The position numbers and the translations under genes are program-made. Under the pieces are notes generated by a model. It made no database searches. It saw only the letters and a list, made by a program, of their open reading frames with translations, and had not been told where the DNA came from. 64,000 nt of DNA from Qingshengfaniella alkalisoli (GTDB taxonomy: Bacteria > Pseudomonadota > Alphaproteobacteria > Rhodobacterales > Rhodobacteraceae): contig NZ_CP042264.1 in the NCBI RefSeq assembly GCF_007855645.1, forward strand, positions 124,001 to 188,000, in the 5' to 3' direction. Positions 49,401 to 54,031 of this stretch are shown piece after piece (position 1 is the stretch's first letter; every line of letters begins with the position of its first letter).

Positions 49401-49877
49401 GCTATCCGCCGTCAGCTGAGCCGAGCCGAGCCACAGCCTTCCCGCGTCGCCATGGGACACGATGTGAAGCGCATCAATCCCCGTCTGCCCGTCCAGCGCC
49501 GCTGCGATCTGTTCGACACCGTCCGAACCCTGGTCGAGGACGATGACTTCGTCCGCGCCTTCGATCTGCGACGCTATCTGGTCGGCATCCGGGACCGCAC
49601 CATCGACAATGACGATTTGCCGCCCAGTGCCTTCCCGCAAGAGATCGGCCGACAGATCCGCAAGCGCGTCGATCAGGGCCTCTTCCTGGTGCAGGTTCTC
49701 GCTGCCGGGCTCTGGCGGGGTCGCGAGATCCGCCGGCGATGCGTCGCGGATTTCGTCCACAGCCGCGCCCGCTGCGGCGTCGAATGCGATCCGCTGCTCC
49801 AGTTCCATCAGCATTATTTCGCGGACGGTGCGCGGTTCTGGTTGCCTGCGGGGACGCGCCCGTAAATGCCTGCCCAT
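34458..49877 (-). CDS. Giant repeat protein: DUF4347, Asp-rich and cadherin/VCBS-like domains
   Basis: About 5,139 residues from ATG 49877 (AAAGGTG precedes it; TTG 49907 is the farthest in-frame start). An N-terminal MELEQRIAFDAAAG resembles the LEPR-like entry of DUF4347 surface proteins. DUF4347 follows (residues about 70-250; ALHIVSHGDAGRLWLG, LIYGCDFGAGAEGA), then lectin-like segments, then a highly acidic thrombospondin-type-3-like region, and then about 35 tandem cadherin/tandem-95/VCBS-type repeats with the NDPPVA-DD-EDT pattern. The C-terminal 250 residues are unique. It is probably an extracellular, Ca2+-dependent adhesin. RTX nonapeptides are not seen, and no type I secretion genes are in the window. 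Confidence 0.9.
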   Translation of the reverse strand: MGRHLRARPRRQPEPRTVREIMLMELEQRIAFDAAAGAAVDEIRDASPADLATPPEPGSENLHQEEALIDALADLSADLLREGTGRQIVIVDGAVPDADQIASQIEGADEVIVLDQGSDGVEQIAAALDGQTGIDALHIVSHGDAGRLWLGSAQLTADSMDGEYADDLARVAAALSDSADILIYGCDFGAGAEGARAMTTLAGLTGADIAASVDDTGATDLGGDWDLERETGEIEAAALTMPDYAHLLAVPVVDLNSEQAPVEMIDNGAFDGGIAGWTATGTAGVWQDIGESYGGIYRFMNDNAVGTLTQTGLSGWDNGFASSGAAQLTLQASFNNGAIPLIRSGVLISIGGVDYAYLRTPITSDPLQDGQPVGGVFYLNGASGNTDTFSGFGFTDIVIDLPETVNSTGDLQFNFVGTGSADNINIDSVSALTATDEVAGSGRDHATTYLTSGPAVSIAATDNSVAHTPGIDLQSASIVLTNAEAGDVLTVGTLPAGITASINTSVAGEITVTLSGAASGSDYAAAIRAVSFQNTELRPALGDRVIEVSVSDGSVTSSSATATVAVVGDVDNDGVADADDIDDDNDGIVDVNEYADYEPADYIGPDYWGAPTLTGATTVGSPDLSLLTDGDTSNAQWLLIDPEGANADYPDFTLSVPLSPVQAVGGLAVDTFVIANDRSLTDGTGEGDGLRNATVVLYDTAGNELGRELLTNLRTDHYEDTLPDYYALSQTYFGVGSFDVIGQTSYTYGPQSDNRTQLREVGLALRAPVTGPQDSDGDGLFDHVDIDSDNDGITDNVEAQTTAGYIAPLGIDTNGDGLDDAYGPEQLITNGTFDGGSLAGWTVTGQVTGLGNRMTFNDSNSTDFGDARQTISTIPGQAYELTFDIGRAGRGGGTVALDIQALDGTAVLANEIVSKTSSSGTTSHTITFVASGEQTTILFDDISTATQSIDITADNISVMEVDETPGLTPVDTDGDGTADYLDDDSDEDGTPDIVERGDGQATSITDTTDTDLDGLLDIFEGADAADGFDPNDENLTGNEFNLRDSDNDVVADGSNAVPLATDFDYRDNPRFVDTDGDGVIDDDDIDDDNDGILDVEEGFDTSVIVPIDTTNIGTGTPVPTLDYNGRPLNITSSTSGDVATHEDVGEIEMRVPDTVSTAELDLTFDIPADLVISSKSDLTPVWFESHDFFTITSPGAQIIVEDPNGSLSIASGIYDGSVTFNPTTTGNTVDPDWSIRVVAATGVNIAFSVDDPAFAGTAFTISIGAVYADTDGDGRLDHLDLDSDNDGITDNVEAQTTAGYIAPSGVDSDGDGLDDAYDADTGDVTPGASVGLTPVDTDGDGTADYLDDDSDDDGTADIAERGDGAPTSITDTTDTDGDGLLDIFEGADAGDGFVAQDENIDASGIYNLADSDDDTAADGSDAAPPTFDLDYRDSVSLPPVVDLNSDAVAGIDYQASYTEGDAAVSIADPANLVIDDDSAEMVAANIVLTNALAGDELVVGTLPAEISAALDTSVAGQITVTLTGEASKADYAAAIRAIGFRNTDDDPVEGDRTVEVTVNDGVFDSGVATTTITVTAENDPPVAGDDAVTTAEDTSVTIDVLGNDIDPEDDPLTITAVDGQPIAPGGFVTVEGGTVTLNANGTLTYAPDADFNGSPSFGYTVDDGNGGTDQATVSVTVTPVPDDPTNTVPGAQTTVEDLALSFGAANGNAVSVADGDGGTLTVTLSVTNGTLSLSGAAGLSFSTGDGSGDATMTFSGTAADINAALEGAFYDPLADYNGPAQMTITTDDGSATDTDTVAITVTPAADIADDNATTDENAPVEITVLANDTFENTGRAITAVDGTAITAGGAPVSVENGEVTLTTDGNLVYTPDLNFNGAASFTYTVTSNGVTETAAVDVSVASINAPPVNTLPAVFTTLEDTALTLTGLSVADNDAGSGDVSITLSVDAGTLVGTAGGGVVVTGSGTASLVLTGTVAELNAWLGGASAPIYTPVADSITAATLTMVSNDNGQTGGPALTDTDTATITITPVNDPPEGTDKTVTIAEDASYTFTAADFGFTDPHDSPAHTLQTVIVTTLPGNGRLTLGGTAVTAGQAIGAASIGQLEWAPDEGTSGTGLAFFTFQLRDNGGTANGGQNTDATPNTFTFNVDAVNDPPVNTLPATFGTDEDTAMALTGLSIADPDADGGEMTITLSVSSGTLAATAGAGVAVSGSGGAVITLTGTLDDLNTYLSSGAAPVFTPGADFSGTVTLTMVTDDQGNTGAGGALTDTDTADIVVAPVNDPPAAADDVITTPEDTAFNGDLPAATDADGDTLTYAAGATAPANGAVTINADGSYTYTPDPDFNGSDSFTYTVTDGIATVEYTVDVTVTAENDPPEATEDSVTTPEDTPVSFDPRDNDIDAEGDPLTITEIDGNPIAPGGSIPVEGGMVTMEPDGSLSFTPDDGFNGDPSFTYTVDDGNGGTDIGTVNLSVIPVNDTPESSVIPDRQSNDADSVTLDLSGNFSDPDGDTLSFSATGLPPGLIIDPATGIVSGTIDSDASTGGPYGVTVIATDPGGLTASRSFTWDVANPAPEAFDDDLSTTENTSLTGSVLDDNGSGADSDPDGDMVTVSRVAGAAANVGAAVAGSDGGSFTIASDGSLSFDPGTDFDDLATGEIRQTTVSYTITDGEGGTDTATVVITVTGVNDGPQATGDTVTTDEDTPVTFDPRGNDTDPDGDPLTITEVDGQPIVPGGSVPVDGGIVTMETDGSLTYAPDPDSSGSPSFTYTIDDGNGGTDTGTVNVTVNAVNDTPVARDDSFTTNEDTPAIIDVLINDSDVDGDELDVFEIDGAPVTVGSTVAVTGGTVALQADGTVLFTPDDDFNGATSFTYRVMDGAGGTAMAIVTGTVTPTNDPPVAADDAVSTGEDETFAGQLPAATDTDGDDVTYSAGGTPPDHGALTIDPDGSYTYDPDPDFNGTDSFTYIIEDGNGGSNEYTVTVNVAADNDAPIVDPNEIDDMVRADGDTVSIDLAPFFSDPDGDALNYVIEGLPAGLTYNPATGVITGTIDRGASQNGPNSDGIYPITVTAWDRAGGTGLSTTATFDLTVTNPAPTAANDAATTDEDTEVNIEVLVNDTDPDGDPLTVTGAMAGNGSVVIENDGTLTYTPDADFNGTDTITYTIDDGNGGISTAQVTVTVNAVNDTPVINEPLPDETDNDGQDKTGPEAIDLSVYFSDVDGDDLTFNATGLPSGLTIDPDTGIVSGTVVNDASQGGPGNDGVYTVQVTADDGNGETVSDTFTWVISNLPPSAINDTLPGTGEVSEDSGQTDVDAVDGLLANDSDPDGDAISVTAVNGASIPGGGSVLASGSHGGHFIVYEDGRYSFTPNEEFEDLQAGESRATTITYTISDDDGHTDTATLTVIVTGINDAPTVDADGLPDVTKADSQSLDVDQLDIAEYFHDVEGDTLNFSASGLPAGLSMNSATGAITGTIASDASQGGPGGDGIYTVTVTADDGNGGAVEGEFTFIVTNPAPTAANDAIATPEDTAVDIDVLSNDIDPDGDVLSVDGDQPPEAGNGTVTINPNQTLNYVPDENFIGIDTIVYRVTDGEGGFSTATVTVTVTGVNDVPTLDLDADGTGLGYADTFTEGGDPVAVADIDAVVFDVEDEIISLDISLAGFADTGAEIIHLGSGATLTVGTASSGTVTFGETTFAYDYDPATGLSFANAASATTPMPQVDINELLRAISYENTTDDPTAGDRTLSFTATDLQGAVSADAVSTITVVPVNDPPIAANDAETTDEDSAIANDVLPNDSDLEGDVLIVTAVNGAAGAVGAGVAGSTGGQFTVNGDGTFIFDPLGDFQYLGAGESETTSVSYTVSDGQGGTDTAIITITVTGLNDPPAAADDAIVIDEDTPFNGQLPAASDPDGDTVTYDLGGAPANGTVLINSDGSYVYTPDADFNGTDSFTYTVSDGTEAVTYTIDVTVGAVNDPPVATNDTAATDEDTPLTFDPLGNDSDVDGDPLTITEIDGQPIAPGGFMPVEGGSVTLNGDGTVTFIPNPDFNGDPSFTYTIDDGAGGTDTATVDLTVTSVNDPPVAVDDAVTTGENSAISGNVILDGPGRDGDPDGDILTVSAVDGNGGQVGTVIAGDNGGSFAISANGAFSFDPGTAFDDLGVGEARVTSVTYTVSDGNGGTDTAILTVTVTGANDTPEAPGLPPRTDTDASSIAYPAGDAFSDPENDPLSFAATDLPPGLSINAATGEITGTIENDASGPTGRTDYAVTITVDDGNGGVIERDFTWTVINPEPTAANNAFTTAEDVALSGDLSGDYNDPDGDDLAASVVAGPAHGDLVFNADGTFTYTPDADYHGNDSFTYQVDDGNGGIATATVNLTITPVNDAPDGTDRTVTIDEDTSYAFAIGDFGFTDVDPEDALTSVTITSLPANGTLSLLGVPIAAGQTIAAGDIAELLYTPAPDANGVALSSFTFAVSDDTDTDPVPNTFTIDVRPVNDPPVNALPTSFTATEDMPLRLTGLSVTDADAAGQAIRVTLSVDWGQLSATGGGGVSVSGSGSGSLVLNGSLANINAWLAGSSAPVYHPVADSNNPVVLTMTTNDRGNTGAGGALTDTDTAVIVVTPVNDVPEVPDATVTTPEDTPVNGAIEVDDPDNDTPTFTIADPPGNGTVVLNPDGTYTYTPAPDFHGEDSFDVEVDDGNGGTMTVTVTVDVTPVNDEPIGRDTEISTDEDTPVSGQLPPATDADGDQISYGGPAIRPEHGTVTINPDGSYTYVPDPDYNGPDSFTYTVTDGTVTVTYTVDIDVNPVNDPPVPDGGDGTITVTTHEETPHEGQLPPFTDPDGDPLTYGGPAAPPENGTVTINADGSFTYTPDPDFTGTDDFTYTVTDGTVTLTYTVTVVVEPLDDTHREVLTDYYRDGPYDAGPPVPGYVPLQVDGAVLNTVNNVTGTSGAALIIDAVNEAVSLNGTWTSDTDGIVLWAVRRSEAWQGYGQPEDVVGGMDFKLGGFDRVSASEGAAARLVTVDTVMENNFIYVLVRASGSEGLLEHSVTLSDGRALPGWLGVSGGGMLVGHPPAGAGVLDISVHVLSDDGTVTENFRIDLPTGSVSEITDVDEAAAGGWSARFSAQLDTELNRSSNASIELANALMHWDEAMR
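35200..45470 (-). repeat. Tandem cadherin/VCBS-like coding repeats
   Basis: Within the giant gene, units of about 95-100 codons recur. They have the core NDPPVA(x)DD, EDT near residue 15 of the unit, then PDGDxLT and FNGxxSFTYTVxDGxG, each able to form a Ca2+-binding beta-sandwich. Other units are of the He-PIG type (SFSATGLPPGL, then GTIDSDAS). Repeat copies are similar but not identical, so unequal recombination is possible. Confidence 0.8.
45480..48200 (-). repeat. Asp-rich thrombospondin-3-like coding repeats
   Basis: In the giant gene, residues about 565-1465 repeat patterns such as DTDGDGTADYLDDDSD and DSDNDGITDNVEAQTTAGYI. The second is almost the same in three places. These are predicted Ca2+-binding calmodulin-like loops. 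The DNA repeats are close enough to challenge short-read assembly. Confidence 0.8.
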
Positions 49878-50199
49878 GTCACACCTTTGGGTCGTGCGGT
49901 CGGCCAATAACTGAACTGTATAAAAATCGCGGGATTACTACGATCTATCCTGACTCAGTTAGAAACGAATCTTCCATTCTGTCAATGTTTGGCACCGAAC
50001 TTCAACATTTCAGCGGCTGTGCCGTGGGTGAAACAGGGGGCAGAGATTCTGTTCGTTTGCGAGCGGGCACGTAGATCACCATGGTCTGGACTGAATTCGC
50101 CCGTTGCAGATATGAGCACAGCGGCGACCGATACACGGGCGCTTCCGAACGATTTCTCGCAGGTCCCGACGAAGCGACGCCATTTCTAAGCTGGGCGCA
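49878..50199. other. Upstream region of the giant gene; no gene seen
   Basis: The first 100 bp are AT-rich and likely hold its promoter. The rest merges into IS5 debris; frames here are short and without family features. Confidence 0.4.
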
Positions 50200-50645
50200 A
50201 CAACGGCCTGTTGGAGACCTTGAACCGTCATCTCGTCGCGGAGGCGCGTGAGACCGAAGGACATGTGCCCGGCCCGACCGCAGGCGTGTTCTACAGGCAA
50301 GCCAGTTGGCGCCCCTGGTTCAAACCCACTGGCAAGCCTGTGAGACCCACCGAACGTAGCGGGGTGAGAGGCTGTGACCTGGGCAAGCGTCACATCGTCA
50401 GGGCAATGTTGGGTTCATGGTTAGTCTTGCCGTGCATAATGCCGATGGTCAGGATCGAGACGGCGCGTCGGAGCTGCTGAAGTCCATCACGATCACCTAT
50501 CCGATGCTCCGCCATGTCTCCGCCGATGGCGGATATGCCGGATCAGACTGCGAAGGGCCCTTGAGTAAATCGGGCGATGGACGGTGCAGATCGTCAAACG
50601 CTCCGATACTGCACAAGGCTTTCAAGTCATCCTGATCTTTCCTCC
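50200..50645 (+). pseudogene. IS5-family transposase remnant
   Basis: Three pieces in different frames line up with the middle of an IS5-type transposase: LLETLNRHL and GPTAGVFYRQ, then SGVRGCDLGKRHIV, then (next frame) VSLAVHNADGQDRDGASELL and VSADGGYAGSD (DDE segment), then (again another frame) VQIVKRSDTAQGFQV. Both ends and several bases are missing. Non-functional. Confidence 0.78.
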
Positions 50646-50706
50646 GAAATCCGGGCCGTTGCGAACTGAAATTTTTCACCTTTGAATGGGCGCAGGAGGA
50701 AAACCC

Positions 50707-50808
50707 ATGAAGCGGTAGCGTTTCGCTGAAGCCCAAATCATGGGTACTCTGCGGCAGATGGCGGGCGGTATGCTGGTGACCGAACTGTGCTGCGAACATC
50801 ACCTCGTG
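50707..50808 (+). pseudogene. IS3-family OrfA 5' fragment
   Basis: ATG 50707 opens MKR, then a stop codon, then RFAEAQIMGTLRQMAGGMLV and TELCCEHH. This is the N-terminal HTH pattern of IS3-type OrfA (commonly MKR-RFTEEQIIGIL, then ADLCREHG). It breaks off after about 34 codons. An inserted or mutated stop and truncation make it inactive. Confidence 0.68.
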
Positions 50809-51196
50809 ATCGTTGAGCAGAGCTTCCTGTTCGGCGATCTCCACAGAACGACGTTCCAGGGCCCGTTCCCTTTCCGACAGCACCCTCTCCCGTACAGCCA
50901 CCGACTGCTCCCTCCCCCGATTTCTCTCTCTCTCTCGCCTTCAAAGAATCCCTCTCCACCGCAAGGCGGTTTTCAGCTTCGGCCACAGCCCTCACCCCCG
51001 GCGCCAATTCCTGCGCCCGGACCTCGAGCCCGGTCTCGATCCGCAGGTTCTGCGTCCGTTCTTGTGCCATTGATTTGGCCGCCACCTCGCGCGCTGCATA
51101 TTGCTTCGTCGTCAGACGCTCCTGCGTAGGCCCCTTCCGCAGGAGCCCGCAAGGCTTGCCCACCGCTTCGTAGTGGCGGCCCTGAAAGACCTTCAT
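50809..51196 (-). pseudogene. Frameshifted coiled-coil protein, possibly of mobilisation origin
   Basis: From ATG 51196: KVFQGRHYEAVGKPCGLLRK, then TTKQYAAREVAAKSMAQERT and a Glu/Arg/Ala-rich coiled coil. After a GA-rich tract (50923-50936) the coiled coil carries on in another frame (VRERVLSERERALERRSVEIAEQEA in substance, 50820-50901). It is cut at its 3' end by the IS3 fragment. Similar pieces occur in plasmid mobilisation-type proteins, but I cannot assign a family. Confidence 0.5.
50923..50936. repeat. (TC)7 dinucleotide tract
   Basis: Seven TC units (GA on the coding strand) inside the coiled-coil pseudogene, close to where the frame changes. Such tracts slip easily. Confidence 0.7.
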
Positions 51197-51369
51197 CGCC
51201 GAAGTATAGGCCGCCTTTCGCTGTAAAGGCAGTAACGATCGTGCAATCGCCGGCGCGGGAAGGTAGTCAATTTTACCGTAATCGGACTTTCAAGCTCAGA
51301 CTGATGGTGAAGGGCCGAAGTTAATCGACCCTCCGCCTACACAAAGATGTTGCAATCACCCGGCGCCGA

Positions 51370-51963
51370 TCAACCGTGACGGATCTCAGTGCCCAACACC
51401 TTCAGGCATTCCCGCATGAATGCAGCGAGGCCCGTCCAACCTTTCGCCGAGACCATCGTACCGTCGACGTAGGCTTCCTTCGGCTCGACGTCGATATAGG
51501 TTCCGCCAACGGCGGCCACCTCGGGCGCGCAGGCGCCGAGGCCGGCGACCTTCTTGCCCTTGAGCACACCGGGCACCGCCATAAGGATCTGAACGCCGTG
51601 GCAGATCGTGAAGATCGGCTTCCCGGTATCGTGGAAGTGCTTGACCATCGCCTGGATCCGGGGATCGGTGCGGATGTATTCCGGCCCGCGTCCGCCTGCG
51701 GCATAGACAGCGTCGTAGCTGTCAAGCTCGACCTCGGCTTCCGCGAAGGTCTTGTTGATTTCCGCAAAATGGCCCGGCTTTTCGGTGTAGGTCTGGTCGC
51801 CCTCGAAATCGTGGAGCGATGTCTTGATCAGGTCGCCTTCGTTCTTGTCGGGGCAGACGACATGAACCGTGTGGCCGACGGCCTCCATGCCCTGCTGGTA
51901 GACGTAAATCTCGTATTCTTCGGTGAATTCACCGGTGAGCATCAGGATCTTCTTACCGCTCAT
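51370..51963 (-). CDS. DJ-1/PfpI family protein
   Basis: 197 residues of the class I glutamine-amidotransferase-like fold. The nucleophile-elbow Cys121 is in FTICHGVQ, with Glu15 near the start. Members act as glyoxalases, deglycases, chaperones or proteases; none can be chosen here. It lies 67 bp after the substrate-binding protein gene on the same strand, in the ABC-transporter row, so it may deal with a reactive product of the imported compound, which is inference. Confidence 0.87.
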   Translation of the reverse strand: MSGKKILMLTGEFTEEYEIYVYQQGMEAVGHTVHVVCPDKNEGDLIKTSLHDFEGDQTYTEKPGHFAEINKTFAEAEVELDSYDAVYAAGGRGPEYIRTDPRIQAMVKHFHDTGKPIFTICHGVQILMAVPGVLKGKKVAGLGACAPEVAAVGGTYIDVEPKEAYVDGTMVSAKGWTGLAAFMRECLKVLGTEIRHG

Positions 51964-52030
51964 CTGGGCCTCCTGGGGTTTGGGTTGTTCGTCCGGCCGC
52001 CAGCTGGACGACCGGACAGCGTGTTTCGGA

Positions 52031-52996
52031 TCAGAACGGCGAGTCCGGGAAATAGAACTGGTCCGCGTTCTCGGGCGTGATCAGCGGCGCGTCCAGCTTG
52101 AACGAGCCGCGCATGGGCGCCTGGCCCGCGAACTGCGCCGCGGTCATGTGCATCGCCGAGGCGATCATCGACGGCGGATAGGGGGTGGAAATCGGCGTGC
52201 GTTCGTCGCCCGCCTTCACCATCTCGATCACCTGTTTCATGCCGTTGCCCCCGAGAGCGTACTTGATGTCCTCGCGCTCCGCCATGTCCACGGCCTCGAG
52301 CACACCGAGCAGCATGTCGTCATCGTTCGCCCAAACCGCGTCGATGTTCGGATACTTGCCGAGGTAGTCCTGCATCAGGGTGAAGGCCTCGTCCTGGTTC
52401 CAGTTGGCATACTGGATGTCGAGGATCTCGATATCCGACTGCTCGATGACCTCGGTAAAGCCCTGGATGCGCTCGTCGTCGATAACCGTGGGAATGCCGC
52501 GCAACACCACGATCTCGCCCTCGCCGCCCAGCTTGTCGACCAGCCATTCCGCGGTGTTCGCACCCACCGCGATGTTGTCGCCCGCGACGTAGAGATCCTG
52601 GATGGACGGATCGGTCAGGCCGCGGTCGACGACGGTGATGAAGGTGCCGTTCGAGGCGACCTGCTCGACCGGGCCGGTCAGTTCCTCGGACGTGAAGGGC
52701 AGGATGACCAGCGCGTCCAACTCGTTGGTGGCCGAGAGGTCCTCGAGCGAGGACACCTGCGCGGTCGCCGACGAGGCGGTCGAGACGATTACGTCGACAT
52801 TCGGATAGGCAGCCTCGAGCTGCTTTTCCGCTTCCTGCGCGTGGTAGACGACTCCGCCGGTCCAGCCATGGGTCGCGGCCGGGATCGACACCGCGATGGT
52901 GAACTCCTTGTCCTGGGCGATGGCGGCCGTGCCGACCAGCGCCCCCGCAATAACCACGCCCGACAAGAGCGCCGCACCTTTGATGTTGGTTCTCAT
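52031..52996 (-). CDS. Ribose-type ABC transporter substrate-binding protein
   Basis: 321 residues of the periplasmic binding protein family 4 type. Start ATG 52996 with GGAGGAGGG upstream (the frame is open to 53011). Signal peptide (GAALLSGVVIAGALVGTAAIA), then FTIAVSIPAATHGWTGGVVYHA, VVDRGLT and WANDDDMLLGVLEA, typical of sugar and polyol receptors. It belongs with the permease and ATPase genes upstream. The ligand is not predictable from sequence alone. Confidence 0.92.
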   Translation of the reverse strand: MRTNIKGAALLSGVVIAGALVGTAAIAQDKEFTIAVSIPAATHGWTGGVVYHAQEAEKQLEAAYPNVDVIVSTASSATAQVSSLEDLSATNELDALVILPFTSEELTGPVEQVASNGTFITVVDRGLTDPSIQDLYVAGDNIAVGANTAEWLVDKLGGEGEIVVLRGIPTVIDDERIQGFTEVIEQSDIEILDIQYANWNQDEAFTLMQDYLGKYPNIDAVWANDDDMLLGVLEAVDMAEREDIKYALGGNGMKQVIEMVKAGDERTPISTPYPPSMIASAMHMTAAQFAGQAPMRGSFKLDAPLITPENADQFYFPDSPF

Positions 52997-53035
52997 GGTT
53001 CCCTCCTCCATTGGGTAAGTCTTGGCTCCGCCCGT

Positions 53036-54031
53036 TCAGCGGGAGCTCGTGAAGCGGTGCGCCAGCATGGCGATGATGATGATTGCCCCCTGCACCGCGG
53101 CGACGAGGTATTCCGACACCATGTCCGACAGGACCATGACGTTGGCGATGACCTCGAGGATGAGCGCGCCGGCGACCGTGCCCCAGATATGGGCCTTGCC
53201 GCCGCGCAGAAGCGTACCGCCGATGACGACGGCCGTGATGACCTGCAGCTCCCAGAGCTGGCCGGTGGTCGGTGTCGCCGCGCCGAGGCGCGGGACGTAG
53301 CAGATCGCCGCGACGGCCACGCAGAAGCCCTGGATGACGAAGGCCATGGTCCGCACCCGCCCGACATGCACGCCCGAGAACCGCGCCACGTCGGCGTTCG
53401 ACCCCACGGCCGTGACCCGACGGCCGTACTTCGTCCGGTAAAGGATGAACGCGCCGAGCAGGGCGATGACCAGGGTGATCAGCACCGGGTAGGGAACGCC
53501 CAGGAAATCGCCGAAATAGACCGGTCGGTAGGCGTCGCGCAGGCTGCGGTCGATGGAAAGCGAACCGCCATCGGTCATGAATGTGATGAAGGCGCGAAAT
53601 ATGCCCATCGTGCCGAGCGTGACGATGAAGGGCTCTATTCGCCCCACCGTTATGATCAGCCCGTTCATCAATCCGCAGAGCGAGCCCACCGCCAGCGCGA
53701 CAACCGCGCCGGCCGGAATGGCCCAGGGCCCAAGCGACGGGGCAAGCGCGTTCATGGCCATGATCATGATTCCGACGACGAAGGCCAGCATCGACCCGAT
53801 CGACAGGTCGAGCCCGCCCGTCGCGATCACGAAGGTCGCGCCGACGCCGATGATGGCGATGAAGGCGCTGCGCGTGATCACGTTCAGGATGTTGTTGGCG
53901 GACATGAAGTTCGAATTGATCAATGCGCCCAGCAGGACGATCACCGCCAGCGCAATGAACGGGGCAAGGTCGCCCCAGCGGATCCTGAAGCCCTCGCCTT
54001 CCGGAAGTGCCGCGATTTCTGCGCTGCTCAT
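53036..54031 (-). CDS. Ribose-type ABC transporter permease
   Basis: 331 residues with eight to ten helices; family BPD_transp_2 (RbsC-like). Conserved segments are GVGATFVIATGGLDLSIGSM and SNADVARFSGVHVGRVRTMAF. Its start overlaps the ATPase gene by 4 nt, and it is followed by the binding-protein gene after 39 bp. Confidence 0.93.
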   Translation of the reverse strand: MSSAEIAALPEGEGFRIRWGDLAPFIALAVIVLLGALINSNFMSANNILNVITRSAFIAIIGVGATFVIATGGLDLSIGSMLAFVVGIMIMAMNALAPSLGPWAIPAGAVVALAVGSLCGLMNGLIITVGRIEPFIVTLGTMGIFRAFITFMTDGGSLSIDRSLRDAYRPVYFGDFLGVPYPVLITLVIALLGAFILYRTKYGRRVTAVGSNADVARFSGVHVGRVRTMAFVIQGFCVAVAAICYVPRLGAATPTTGQLWELQVITAVVIGGTLLRGGKAHIWGTVAGALILEVIANVMVLSDMVSEYLVAAVQGAIIIIAMLAHRFTSSR

